Shown: one piece after another, positions 45,662 to 54,507 of the stretch
Layout of the letters: each line of letters begins with the position of its first letter
How positions within the stretch are numbered: position 1 is the stretch's first letter
Source: Methanosarcina barkeri str. Wiesmoor
Lineage (GTDB): Archaea; Halobacteriota; Methanosarcinia; Methanosarcinales; Methanosarcinaceae
Direction: 5' to 3'
Length of the DNA: 64,000 bases
Assembly: GCF_000969985.1 (NCBI RefSeq)
Contig: NZ_CP009526.1
Location: 1,860,001-1,924,000, forward strand
Translations under genes and position numbers: made by a program
The notes under the pieces: generated by a model
Databases searched by the model: none
What the model saw: the letters and a program-made list of their open reading frames with translations, nothing else
Told to the model about the DNA's origin: nothing

Positions 45662-46906
45662 TTATAAGGACCACCTGGGGTTGATATCAATAGCTTTTAC
45701 TTCGTTTGTGTCTACAAAGGTCCAGCTTCTATATGTTTCGTTTCCTTCAGCAGCTTTAACTCTTGCCTGGGCCGTTTTTCCGGGAAGCCCACCTGCATAA
45801 AGACTCGAGGTAGGGTCGAGCATCAGCCAGGAACCGTATTCATCGGTCAGGTAATTTACATCAACGTTTCCGTAATAAGCTCGCACTCCTTTGACTGCAG
45901 CATCTGTCGAATCGGTTCCATTGCCTATATATACCGCTGCAAAGGCATGCGTATTGGTCAGGTAGACCCGGGTTGTGCCTCCTACAGCCTCGAGCATGGA
46001 TGAAAGGAGAATTGCCTGGTCTTCACAATCCCCGGCTCCTATTTTCAGAGTAACATTGGCTGGCTCCCAGATGTCATTACCTCTTGGGTCACTTACGTAT
46101 TCGACCTTTTCTTTTACCATGTCAAAGAGGGCACAGACCTGATACATATTATATGCTCCAGGATATGCGCGAGCCACCTGGACTGCCTTTTCCCTTATAG
46201 TCGGTTCGGCTGGCTCCACAAGTTTATTTATGGTCTCAAAGTAAGGCGAAGGATTGTGTCGGTATACTAGCTTTGATTTTTCTGTCATTGGCTTCAGGTT
46301 TACAGTAAAGTTTTTCAGAGGATAAGGTCCGTAGTCGTGCCATTTTCCTTCCGAGGTCGAGGCAAGCAGCCAGAGGACAATACTGAAATTGGCTTTTTTT
46401 TCCTCAGGAATCTGAATCGCGATTACTCCAAGATACTGCTCTTCGCCAGGATTGACCAAAACTCCGCAGTCCTCAGAATAAATCCGGCTTTCAGAGGCAT
46501 TAACCGAAACCCCGTATCTATCTATAAAAATTGAGTTTCGACCTTCATTTTTGATATTGATTCTAACATAGCCCATTCCCCCCTGGAAAAAATCTGAAGT
46601 CTGGTAGTTGCTGCTCAGGGAGAAGCCAGGCTGCAACAGAGTTCTCAGGATGGGAGTGAGTTCGCTTTTCCTGGGGGAGTATGTGGGTGTTGCCGGGAAA
46701 GTAAATAAAGCCGGTTGAGGTGTAAAAACACTCTCCTGGCTTTCGGGATCCAGTTCTGAAGAGATATAACCTGTTACTTCTTCTCTGAAATTCTCAATCG
46801 AATCCGAAGACAGAACTCCAGTGAATGCGGCGAGTACGAGGAATATGCATAAAACAGCAATTATTGAAGCTGCCTCTCTTCTTCTTGAAGCCTTTGAATC
46901 CCTCAT
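45662..46906 (-). CDS. Membrane-anchored transglutaminase-like protein
   Basis: A basic N-terminus (MRDSKASRRREAAS) and helix IIAVLCIFLVLAAFTGVL anchor it. The outside part has a linker and then a transglutaminase-like core. It carries the Cys in KIGAGDCEDQAILLSSMLE, the His in YLTNTHAFAAVYIG and the Asp in SWLMLDPTSSLYAGG. Family members are cysteine peptidases or amide-bond enzymes outside the cell. The start at 46906 (MRDSK) is preferred to 46924. No close partner is evident. Confidence 0.83.
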   Translation of the reverse strand: MRDSKASRRREAASIIAVLCIFLVLAAFTGVLSSDSIENFREEVTGYISSELDPESQESVFTPQPALFTFPATPTYSPRKSELTPILRTLLQPGFSLSSNYQTSDFFQGGMGYVRINIKNEGRNSIFIDRYGVSVNASESRIYSEDCGVLVNPGEEQYLGVIAIQIPEEKKANFSIVLWLLASTSEGKWHDYGPYPLKNFTVNLKPMTEKSKLVYRHNPSPYFETINKLVEPAEPTIREKAVQVARAYPGAYNMYQVCALFDMVKEKVEYVSDPRGNDIWEPANVTLKIGAGDCEDQAILLSSMLEAVGGTTRVYLTNTHAFAAVYIGNGTDSTDAAVKGVRAYYGNVDVNYLTDEYGSWLMLDPTSSLYAGGLPGKTAQARVKAAEGNETYRSWTFVDTNEVKAIDINPRWSL

Positions 46907-47032
46907 GGTTTTCTCCTGAATCAAACACAGGCGGAATCTCTTTCCCCTTTGGAATAGCTATTGCATCGATAGCCCATCCTAGGTTTGATTTTAGTACTAT
47001 TTTTCAAAATCTGGTTTTCAGGTTCTTGACAC

Positions 47033-47380
47033 TTAAACAAGTTTAAGGTTCCGTGTAACTTTATCTATAAGCTCCTCTTTTGCCGGTCCTATTCCGAGAA
47101 CTGTAACCGTCCCAGGCGGAATTTCCGTAAGTCCTGCGTCCTGTATAAGAGCAGTAGGTAGTCCTTCCCGTCTTGCTTTTTCCTTAAGTTCATACAGGTC
47201 ATTAAGGGTAGGGACTTTAAGGACAATTTTTTTCTGCCCGCCTTCCTTCCATTTTTCAAGATCATTTTTGCTTGCCCATTCAGAAGCGGAAATGGCAGCA
47301 TGAGCTACCTGTACTGCAAATTTGCCTTTGGAAAGCTTCAAGTCCTCCCGGGTAACTATACATTGTTTATATTCACTCAT
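47033..47380 (-). CDS. pth2: Peptidyl-tRNA hydrolase (Pth2)
   Basis: This 115-residue protein has the Pth2 fold: [56 protein letters not shown] and the C-terminal [20 protein letters not shown]. Archaea and eukaryotes use Pth2 to free tRNA from peptidyl-tRNA that drops off ribosomes. The start has good family match at M1. Confidence 0.94.
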   Translation of the reverse strand: MSEYKQCIVTREDLKLSKGKFAVQVAHAAISASEWASKNDLEKWKEGGQKKIVLKVPTLNDLYELKEKARREGLPTALIQDAGLTEIPPGTVTVLGIGPAKEELIDKVTRNLKLV

Positions 47381-47594
47381 GTTTTGCCTCGGGTTTATTG
47401 AAGGTCCGTTTGTTTCTTAAATGTTTTCGATGAGGGTATCCGGATCGACTTTATATCCCGGTTTTCATGTTCATTTTTGATCATCTATATTATGGTCGAT
47501 CCGGGCCCGAAGTATTAAATTAAACAATTTTTAGAAATCTATGAAATTCGGATCGGTGTATTTGATATTATGGTCAACATCATTTATAATCATT

Positions 47595-48584
47595 TCATAA
47601 AATTTTTTCGATGTATTTTATAATATACTCTGCCGTATTTATTCCCCAGGCATCAAAAATACCTTTTCCTGATGGTGTTCCATTGACTTCAAGAATTTTA
47701 GGGCTCTCCTCAGTTTGGCTAGAATGAATCTCAATTTTTTCATTAGGAATCTCATCAGTCAACCCTTCTATAATATCAACACCTGCAAAAGTCGTGTTTA
47801 CTGCCAGGGCAGCCTTCTCAGCAATTTCTTTTTGTTCTTCCGTGAGCACACACCGGTCTGCATTTCCTCCCTGGCTCAGGTTATTGACCCAGGAGCCAGA
47901 GGCTGCTTTACGGTAAATTGCTCCAATAGCCTTCCCGTCAACAACAAAGGCTCTGATATCTCTTCCCGGATTCTCTATGAACTCCTGGATATACAGCATA
48001 CCTCTTTCTTCAAGCAACTGATTGAGAGTTGATTCCGGTGATGAGGGTTCTATTTTTCTATCCGAAAACCGAACTTCGCCGTTCCTTACTCTTGCAATAT
48101 CCTTTCCTTTATATCCAAAAACAGGCTTAATGACGGCGTCTCCAAATCTTGATATTACCTTTAGGGCGGCTTCCATATCCTGCACAGCTACGGTTTTTGG
48201 TACAGGCAGTCCGGCCTTTGCCAGAAGATAGGAAGCATGGTATTTATTTGCAGCATTCCGGATAGCTTCTGGTGAGTTAACAACAGGGATTCCTTCGTCT
48301 TCCAGTTCACGCAGGATATCAAACCTGAAAGACACGCCTTCGAAAGCTCCTGCACCCACATCTCTTACAATTATCGCGTCAAGGTCAGAGAGTTTTATAT
48401 CTCCTACTTTGAAGACCACGTTTGATTCTTCAGCTTTCGTTTCCCAAACTGGTGAATTCATGCTGACCTCTGCATCCCTGAGATCCAGAACAAAAGGAGA
48501 AAAATCTTTTTTTCTCGATGCGTCAGTAAGTGCCCTGGCTGTCCAGTCTTCCGGGTCAGTGATGACAATCCCTATTTTTTTCAT
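47595..48584 (-). CDS. mptN: RimK-like ATP-grasp ligase, tetrahydromethanopterin:glutamate ligase type
   Basis: This 329-residue ATP-grasp enzyme has the substrate domain [20 protein letters not shown] and the ATP site [18 protein letters not shown]. It also shows [20 protein letters not shown], the glycine-rich [20 protein letters not shown], and the metal-binding AGVDIIEGL...[14 protein letters not shown]. RimK/MptN-type enzymes add glutamate to the coenzyme tail; in Methanosarcina the product is tetrahydrosarcinapterin. The exact substrate among RimK relatives (e.g. CofF-type) is inferred, not shown. Confidence 0.85.
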   Translation of the reverse strand: MKKIGIVITDPEDWTARALTDASRKKDFSPFVLDLRDAEVSMNSPVWETKAEESNVVFKVGDIKLSDLDAIIVRDVGAGAFEGVSFRFDILRELEDEGIPVVNSPEAIRNAANKYHASYLLAKAGLPVPKTVAVQDMEAALKVISRFGDAVIKPVFGYKGKDIARVRNGEVRFSDRKIEPSSPESTLNQLLEERGMLYIQEFIENPGRDIRAFVVDGKAIGAIYRKAASGSWVNNLSQGGNADRCVLTEEQKEIAEKAALAVNTTFAGVDIIEGLTDEIPNEKIEIHSSQTEESPKILEVNGTPSGKGIFDAWGINTAEYIIKYIEKIL

Positions 48585-48639
48585 AGATCATCATCGGGAG
48601 AATACAAGATCAAGTTTACGATATGGAATAAAATGGGAT

Positions 48640-48780
48640 CGAAACATATGAGATCTGAAATACATGCTATCTGAAACATCTGAGACCTTGAAATATACGC
48701 TATCTGAAATACATGCTATCTGAAACATCTGAGACCTGAAACATCTGAGACCTGAAACATCTGAGACTTAAAATACACGA
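48640..48780. repeat. Tandem ~15-bp repeat, acatctgagacctgaa type
   Basis: Seven to eight imperfect copies, some differing as acatgctatctgaa. The array starts just 5' of the mptN-like gene (upstream in its orientation). Confidence 0.8.
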
Positions 48781-49341
48781 GATATGGAATGCAGAAGATC
48801 TTGAAGGCTTTTTACTATCTCGTCTCACTTCACGTTTCCTAACGAGGCGGCTGGTTTCTCAACCAAGAAGGATTTCGGTTATTACCAGTAGTAATTGTCA
48901 AACTGCCTGTTTAGAGTAGGGGGTGGCCACACGTAATTTGATTTTTGACTGTTCTTATTTCTTTTTGCTTTTGTTCTTTTCTCTTGAGATTACCTCAACA
49001 TGTTTTTTAGTCCTGCATGTTGGATCTTAAGACCTCTTTAGAAGGAGACTAGTAAAACAATCATGAGAAAGAGCATTTTTGTAGAAAGTTAATAGCGAGC
49101 AGCTTCAGACAACTAAAAACAGTAGATACAGCGAAAAGAAAAGTTATGTAATCGAGGTCGATGCATTTGGATGATTTTGTGACATGACTTTAGCTAATTT
49201 TATCATTATATGATTACTTCAAATGTTTTAATTTTCGGAGATCTATGTACATAGGTCCTAAACAAGTAAAAGCAGAATGCAACTTATTCTAGGTTGTAAA
49301 TAAAGTACAACAGATATAAGCAAGAAATACTAATCGTGTAT

Positions 49342-49473
49342 GAGCCGATCCCAAAACTCAAAAAAATACTTCTTTGAATATTAGGTCTCAAAGTTATATT
49401 CGAAGTACTTATTAGGAAAATAATTACGAGTACCTCCCTATATGGGAGTAAAAACGAATTTAGGGATCGGTTC
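49342..49473. mobile_element. MITE-like element, about 132 bp
   Basis: The left end gagccgatccc (49342-49352) and the right end gggatcggttc (49463-49473) are inverted repeats with one mismatch. The terminus resembles those of the IS1634-like pieces here (gagcctatctc, gaacctatccc). The interior is non-coding. It looks like a small non-autonomous relative of that family. Confidence 0.5.
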
Positions 49474-49536
49474 TTAAAGAAAGGGTAAGAACTGTTGAAC
49501 TGCGCCAAACCGCAGCTTGTTTTCATTTCCCATCGA

Positions 49537-49926
49537 TCAGGTCTGTTCAGGAAGAGCCCCAAGCCCCTGTTTTCTTCGGTATTCATTTATTGCGCTGTGG
49601 ATTGCTTCCCTTGAAAGAACCGAACATTCCAGCTTGCCTGGAGGCAGGCCTTCAAGAGCCTCAGCTACGTCCTCGTTTGTAAGTTCCCAGGCTTCTTTGA
49701 GGGTTTTGCCTTTTATCAGTTCGGTTGCCATGCTACTGGACGCAATTGCTGCTGCACACCCGAAGGTCTTAAACTTCGCATCTTCAACTCGATCGTCCCG
49801 AATTTTCAGGAAGATCTTCATGTAGTCTCCATGTGGATTTCCTGCTTCTCCGACCCCGTTAGCATCTTCAATTTCCCCTACGTTTCTTGGGTTCATGAAG
49901 TGATCCATGACTTTTTTATTATACAC
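49537..49926 (-). CDS. iscU: IscU/NifU-type Fe-S scaffold protein, first Cys missing
   Basis: This 129-residue scaffold has MYNKKVMDHFMNPRNVGEIE and the later cysteines in FKTFGCAAAIASSSMATELI and GKLECSVLSREAIHSAI. The first cluster cysteine is absent: the usual NPxCGD is NPHGD here (VGEAGNPHGDYMKIF), one residue short. IscU assembles [2Fe-2S] clusters from IscS-supplied sulfur. It lies ~65 bp downstream of iscS on the same strand, so the two form an operon. The loss may change cluster binding or reflect a variant class. Confidence 0.9.
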   Translation of the reverse strand: MYNKKVMDHFMNPRNVGEIEDANGVGEAGNPHGDYMKIFLKIRDDRVEDAKFKTFGCAAAIASSSMATELIKGKTLKEAWELTNEDVAEALEGLPPGKLECSVLSREAIHSAINEYRRKQGLGALPEQT

Positions 49927-49991
49927 AAAACTCCCTCTGCTTTCATATTCCTGTACACTTTCGATTTTTCATATTCCTGTACACTTTCGAT

Positions 49992-51182
49992 TTATTTCTT
50001 ACATGCATTTTCAGGTTTATAGAAAGGAGACATAACCCTTAGCTTTTCGACGGTCTCAGGCAAAACCTCAAGTACATAATCAATGTCTTCTTCGGAATTA
50101 TCATCTCCAAGGGTCAGACGAAGGGAACCCTGAGCTATTTCTGGAGGCAGCCCTATTGCCCTGAGCACGTGCGAGGGCTCAGGAGAACCTGAGGAACAGG
50201 CACTCCCTGTGGAACTGCAGATCCCCATCTCGTCAAGCATGAGAAGAAGAGATTCGCCTTCGATGTATTCAAAACTGAAATTCAGGTTGTTCGAAAGGCA
50301 TTTTTCCGGGTGTCCGTTAAGCCTGCAGTCAGAAATTTTCAGGACTCCTTTAAGGAGACGGTCTCTCAGTCTCTTCATTTTCTCATTATGCTTCTCAAGA
50401 TTTCCTGTTGCAAGTTCTATTGCTTTTCCCAATCCTACAATACCTGCCACATTCTCAGTTCCTGCTCGCTTTTTGCGCTCCTGGCTGCCCCCATGCATAT
50501 AATTGTCGATTTCTATCCCTTCCCGTAGATAGAGCGCTCCTATTCCTTTGGGTCCATAGAACTTGTGAGAAGAAAGGGCAAGCATGTCAACATTCTTTTC
50601 TTTCTTTTCCATCTCAAGAGGAATTTTACCAATTACCTGAACAGCATCAGTATGAAAAGGAATCTCATGTTCTCTTGCGATCTCGCCTATCTCATGAATA
50701 GGCTCTATTGTCCCGATTTCATTATTCGCATACATAACCGAGAGCAGGATAGTATCATCTCTAATTGCAGCTTCAACCTCTGCAGGGTCTACAAGCCCGT
50801 AACTGTCTACAGGCAGGTAAGTCACATCAAAGCCCTGGGTTTCCAGGTACTTACAAGGATAGAGCACTGCATGATGTTCAATTGGTGTTGTAATGATATG
50901 TTTTCCTTTCTTTCTCCTGGCAAAAGCTGTTCCCTTGATAGCCCAGTTATCGGACTCGGTTCCTCCGGAGGTGAAATATATTTCCTCAGGACTAGCTCCC
51001 AGAGCCTTTGCAAGCTGCTCACGTGCGGTCTCTACTGCCTCTTTACCTTCTCTCCCTATTGAATACAGGGAAGAAGGGTTTCCGAAATGTTCTTTCAAAA
51101 AAGGCAGCATAGCTTCAAACACTTCAGGTTTTGTGAAAGTGGTGGCTGCGTGGTCCATGTAAACAAAGCGCTTTTCTCCCAT
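49992..51182 (-). CDS. iscS: Cysteine desulfurase (IscS/NifS)
   Basis: This 396-residue PLP enzyme has YMDHAATTFTKPEVFEAML and the His in TTPIEHHAVLYPCKYLE. It also has the PLP lysine in LALSSHKFYGPKGIGALYL, GGSQERKKRAGTENVAGIVG and the persulfide Cys in STGSACSSGSPEPSHVL. It removes sulfur from cysteine for Fe-S assembly and thio-modification. IscU follows immediately. No HTH regulator (IscR) is seen. Confidence 0.95.
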   Translation of the reverse strand: MGEKRFVYMDHAATTFTKPEVFEAMLPFLKEHFGNPSSLYSIGREGKEAVETAREQLAKALGASPEEIYFTSGGTESDNWAIKGTAFARRKKGKHIITTPIEHHAVLYPCKYLETQGFDVTYLPVDSYGLVDPAEVEAAIRDDTILLSVMYANNEIGTIEPIHEIGEIAREHEIPFHTDAVQVIGKIPLEMEKKEKNVDMLALSSHKFYGPKGIGALYLREGIEIDNYMHGGSQERKKRAGTENVAGIVGLGKAIELATGNLEKHNEKMKRLRDRLLKGVLKISDCRLNGHPEKCLSNNLNFSFEYIEGESLLLMLDEMGICSSTGSACSSGSPEPSHVLRAIGLPPEIAQGSLRLTLGDDNSEEDIDYVLEVLPETVEKLRVMSPFYKPENACKK

Positions 51183-51635
51183 CAGAACCCCCCTCTATGA
51201 AAATAGGGGTTTACGCAATATGAATTTATTGCATATTCCGATTTTTTGATTTTTTTTCTCAGCAAGGTTTTTAAAACGGTAGTTTCATAAAAGAGCATCT
51301 GAATGATGTAGCTGATTCTGGCGTGCTGTTCGACGACCGGTAAGACCTGTATACTATCGGTCAGACCTGTATTTATGAGTAAGACCGCTGCAGTTAACAG
51401 ACTTGCCAGTAACCCTGTTTTTCCAGTAACCCTGTTTTTCCAGTAACCCTGTTTTTCCAGTAACTCTGTTTTCGCTATATTTCCTCCCGTTTTCTGAATA
51501 ATATTTGAATTCATTTTTGTTAAAAGAAGAAAATACAAGATCTTATTGAAGACAGAAAACACAAGATTTTTTAGACAAAAATATTATATATAGGAATTTT
51601 GTAGTCCTATTTCGATCAGGGAGGGAAAAACGACC
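51183..51635. other. Divergent promoter region with a 17-bp tandem array
   Basis: About 450 bp between iscS (minus) and lrgA (plus). The 17-bp unit ccagtaaccctgttttt repeats four times at 51406-51473. The stretch near 51570-51590 has a tatatata box that fits an lrgA promoter. No extra gene is seen. Confidence 0.6.
51406..51473. repeat. 17-bp tandem repeat, four copies
   Basis: Copies of ccagtaaccctgttttt are nearly perfect; the last has aactctg. Located between iscS and lrgA. Confidence 0.85.
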
Positions 51636-52097
51636 TTGCTAAAACAATTCTCAATTATTCTTATCATTTATTTCCTTGGCGACCTGATGCAGAAAGCTTT
51701 AGGGTTGCCAATTCCGGGCAATGTCCTGGGAATGCTCATTCTTTTCTTTAGCCTGTATACAGGCGTAGTTAAACTCAATATGATAGATAAAATAAGTGAT
51801 TTCTTACTGGAAAACATGGCTTTCTTCTTTCTTCCAGCAGGGGCCAGCCTTATAACCTGTTTTGCCTTGCTTGAAGGAAAATTGACTGCTATTCTGACAG
51901 TTTCCCTTATTTCTACCTTTGTAATACTGGCTGTAACGGGGCTTACTGTGGAGCTTGTTCAAAGGTTCTTCAGGAAAAAGCCGGTAAAAATAGCCAGTCG
52001 TATAGAAAATAAAGGCAATAAAGCTAATAATAACGGATCTGGAAGGAATACAAAAAGTGTGCATGCCCATGAGAATAGAAGAGAAGAGGTGATCTGA
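51636..52097 (+). CDS. lrgA: LrgA/CidA family membrane protein
   Basis: This 153-residue protein starts at TTG with agggagggaa upstream. It has four helices: FSIILIIYFLGDLMQKALGL, PIPGNVLGMLILFFSLYTGV, FFLPAGASLITCFALLEGKL and VSLISTFVILAVTGLTVELV. The PIPGxVxGM motif is the family hallmark. The C-terminal ~35 residues are polar and unlike the family. LrgA/LrgB pairs in bacteria modulate murein hydrolase export or membrane permeability; in archaea without murein the role is unknown. Confidence 0.88.
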   Translation: MLKQFSIILIIYFLGDLMQKALGLPIPGNVLGMLILFFSLYTGVVKLNMIDKISDFLLENMAFFFLPAGASLITCFALLEGKLTAILTVSLISTFVILAVTGLTVELVQRFFRKKPVKIASRIENKGNKANNNGSGRNTKSVHAHENRREEVI

Positions 52098-52099
52098 AG

Positions 52100-52816
52100 T
52101 TGCAGACCGATTTTTTGAATGGGCTTGTCAATATGCCCCTATTTGGGATCTTACTCTCTTTAGTAGCTTTCCAGATAGGCACACTATTATATAAGAAGAC
52201 CCAGCTTTCGATTCTTAACCCTCTGCTTGTGGCTTCTGTACTTGTAATGGTTTTCCTTCTATTCTTTGGGATCAATTATGAGACTTACAATCTTGGAGGA
52301 AATTATATTTCTTTCTTCCTCGGACCCGCAACTGTGGTTCTTGCAGTACCTCTCTATAAAAAAATTCAGCTCTTGAAAAGTAATGCTCTTCCTATCCTTG
52401 CAGGAATAATTGCAGGCTGTATAGCCGGAATCTCAAGTATTCTTGTTCTTTCCAGCCTGTTAGGGCTTGACGATACTATAAGCAGATCTCTTGCTCCTAA
52501 ATCCGTAACTACTCCTATAGGAATTGAAATCTCAAAACAGATAGGCGGCCTGCCTGCAATAACAGTAGCTGCAATCGTATTTACCGGAATTATTGGTGCT
52601 ATTTTGGGCCCGTTTATCTGTCGCTGCTTCCGAATAAAAGATAAAGTTGCAGTCGGTGTTGCAATCGGCACTTCATCTCATGCACTTGGAACAACAAGAG
52701 CAATAGAACTTGGAGAAACCGAAGGGGCAATGAGCGGACTTGCAATAGGGATCGCAGGCTTAATTACGGTTTTTCTGGTTCCCATGTTGCTTTATGTCTT
52801 CGGGCTTATAACTTGA
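52100..52816 (+). CDS. lrgB: LrgB/CidB family membrane protein
   Basis: This 238-residue protein starts at TTG 52100, 2 nt after the lrgA stop. It has many helices, with FLGPATVVLAVPLYKKIQLL, PKSVTTPIGIEISKQIGGLP and AVGVAIGTSSHALGTTRAIE, which are LrgB family markers. It works with LrgA in one operon, perhaps exporting a small metabolite such as glycolate or pyruvate as shown for some relatives. The substrate is not shown here. Confidence 0.9.
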   Translation: MQTDFLNGLVNMPLFGILLSLVAFQIGTLLYKKTQLSILNPLLVASVLVMVFLLFFGINYETYNLGGNYISFFLGPATVVLAVPLYKKIQLLKSNALPILAGIIAGCIAGISSILVLSSLLGLDDTISRSLAPKSVTTPIGIEISKQIGGLPAITVAAIVFTGIIGAILGPFICRCFRIKDKVAVGVAIGTSSHALGTTRAIELGETEGAMSGLAIGIAGLITVFLVPMLLYVFGLIT

Positions 52817-53048
52817 ATGGCAAATGGCTGATCTTAAATAAGTAAAAATTCCGATTTTGGATGCAAATATTGGCTCTTCGTTGTCTTGTGTGGATATCCT
52901 CATAAAAACCAATGCGGTCTTGGATTAAAAATCATATTATCCATAGATGATGACGAAGAGCTCAAATATTAAGTAAAAATTCCGGTTTCAGGGCAAAATA
53001 TTACACTACAAATAAACTTTAATCGGTGTTGTAATGAGCTTTTCCGGA

Positions 53049-53462
53049 TTATCGGAAATCCGTGTACATTCTCATCTGCCACTGACCGTTCTGTATCTTT
53101 TTCCTTATAACCCCCTTTGCCATTTCCACATAGATTTTTCTTATCTGCGGTATTAGCATGGAGAGACCTATTATATCGGTCAGAAAACCCGGAGTTATAA
53201 GGGCAAAGCTTCCAACTAACACAAAAAACCCGTGCAGAAGTTCGTTTCCGGGCATATATCCCCTGCTTGTTGCTTCCTGGATCTCGCGAAGCACGCGAAG
53301 ACCCTGGGATTTTGCAAGGTAAGCACCCAGACTTGCGGTTATCAGAATAATAAGCACGGTGTTTAAGGCTCCGATCATTTCCCCTATCTTGATGAGCAGA
53401 TAAAGCTCAATAATGGGGATGATGAGGAAAATCGAGAAAAGTTTAAAAAACATATCAATCAT
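53049..53462 (-). CDS. fxsA: FxsA-like membrane protein
   Basis: This 137-residue protein has FSIFLIIPIIELYLLIKIGE, then MIGALNTVLIILITASLGAY, and FFVLVGSFALITPGFLTDII. The LITPGFLTD motif is typical of FxsA. In E. coli FxsA is a small inner-membrane protein involved with phage exclusion; the archaeal role is unknown. It lies alone between convergent regions. Confidence 0.85.
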   Translation of the reverse strand: MIDMFFKLFSIFLIIPIIELYLLIKIGEMIGALNTVLIILITASLGAYLAKSQGLRVLREIQEATSRGYMPGNELLHGFFVLVGSFALITPGFLTDIIGLSMLIPQIRKIYVEMAKGVIRKKIQNGQWQMRMYTDFR

Positions 53463-53483
53463 TTTCAGAATTTTAGATATATA

Positions 53484-53693
53484 TTTAGATCTCTATTATC
53501 TTTATTAGTACTGTTTAGATCTCTATTATCTTTATTAGTACTGTTTAGGTCTCTATTATCTTTATTAGTACTGTTTAGATTTTTATTATCTTTATTAGTA
53601 CTGTTTAGATTTCTATTATCTTTATTAGTACTGTTTAGATTTCTATTATCTTTATTAGTACTGTTTAGATTTCTATTATCTTTATTAGTACTG
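53484..53693. repeat. 30-bp tandem array, seven copies
   Basis: Seven contiguous copies; each unit has tttagat, then tattatctttattagtactg. Copies differ only at a few bases near the left of the unit (gatctc, ggtctc, gatttt, gatttc). There are no spacers between copies, so it is not a CRISPR array. It lies 5' of fxsA in its orientation. Confidence 0.95.
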
Positions 53694-53784
53694 ATAAGTA
53701 CTTTTTAACAATTTAATATATATTAATATAGTTAAAACATACTTTTAAAGTTTACTGTCGACAGTTACCATACATATATATCTT

Positions 53785-54006
53785 TTGCTGAACCTCGATA
53801 CGAACAGCGCAACTAAACCTGGGGACCAGCAGGGAAAGGCAAAGAAAAAGCCAAATGGAAAAAAGTCTCTGAAATATACTAGAGATATGAAAAATGTAGT
53901 GGGCGTGAAAATCGGTCAACTTCCTGGGAAGTGGATGACGCTGGGAATCGGAGTTGGCGCAACTCTGAAATTCTCTTTGAAAATTTCATTCTCGGCATCA
54001 AGGTGA
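53785..54006 (+). CDS. Small hypothetical ORF (73 aa), basic
   Basis: A TTG-start frame gives a basic N-terminal part (GKAKKKPNGKKSLKYTRDMK) and a GKWMTLGIGVGATLKFS tail. A TATA-like catatatatc lies just upstream, but no Shine-Dalgarno is seen and no family is recognised. It may be spurious. Confidence 0.3.
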   Translation: MLNLDTNSATKPGDQQGKAKKKPNGKKSLKYTRDMKNVVGVKIGQLPGKWMTLGIGVGATLKFSLKISFSASR

Positions 54007-54507
54007 ATTCTCAGACTACTGGTCTGCTCTATTGATATTACATTTTCCTGATTTTTCCTCGCTGAAATTCGATTTTCCTGATTCCTGAATTATTCTCCTC
54101 CGAGGTCGATTTACTTCCGTTCCTTTTCAGTTTTTCTGCTGGAACTTTCTTTTCAGTTCGAGACTATAATTAATATATTTTTATAAATGCCAATCTATTT
54201 TTTCTTCTTTCCCTGACTTAGCAGGCCTATTTCTACCCTGAAAAGTTCTCTTTGTCGGGAAAATACTGTTGCTTTAAGAGAGCAGCTATTTCATTTAACG
54301 ATAAAGAGGAATAGTCTGTTATATGATTACTATAATACCATGTTCGTGGTCTAATGCACTGTTGAATGAACTAATATTATACTAAAGATTATACGCAATA
54401 CTAGCGTACTAATATATTCTATAAAACGTAAAATATACTCCGGATGTTACAAAGATAGTTTCACCTATCCCCCGAAAAGAGTGTTTGTTTTCTGAGGTGC
54501 CGGATAT
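54007..54507. other. Intergenic gap upstream of TPR protein 1
   Basis: About 500 bp of AT-rich DNA with no ORF supported. The right end has gaggtg before the ATG at 54508. Confidence 0.5.

Larger units (their letters stand above)
48585..49536. other. Long gap with a tandem array and a MITE-like element
   Basis: About 950 bp. From 48640 to 48780 units of acatctgagacctgaa and atgctatctgaa repeat seven to eight times. Between 48800 and 49260 no ORF or tRNA is recognisable. A short element with inverted ends lies at 49342-49473 (listed separately). Confidence 0.6.

Noticed and set aside
48800-49260. Possible tRNA or small RNA in the gap before iscU
   Set aside because: No cloverleaf, T-loop (GGTTC-A-A-TCC) or anticodon stem could be assembled by eye.
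53484-53693. Possible CRISPR array
   Set aside because: Seven 30-bp units are contiguous with no spacers, and no cas gene is nearby.
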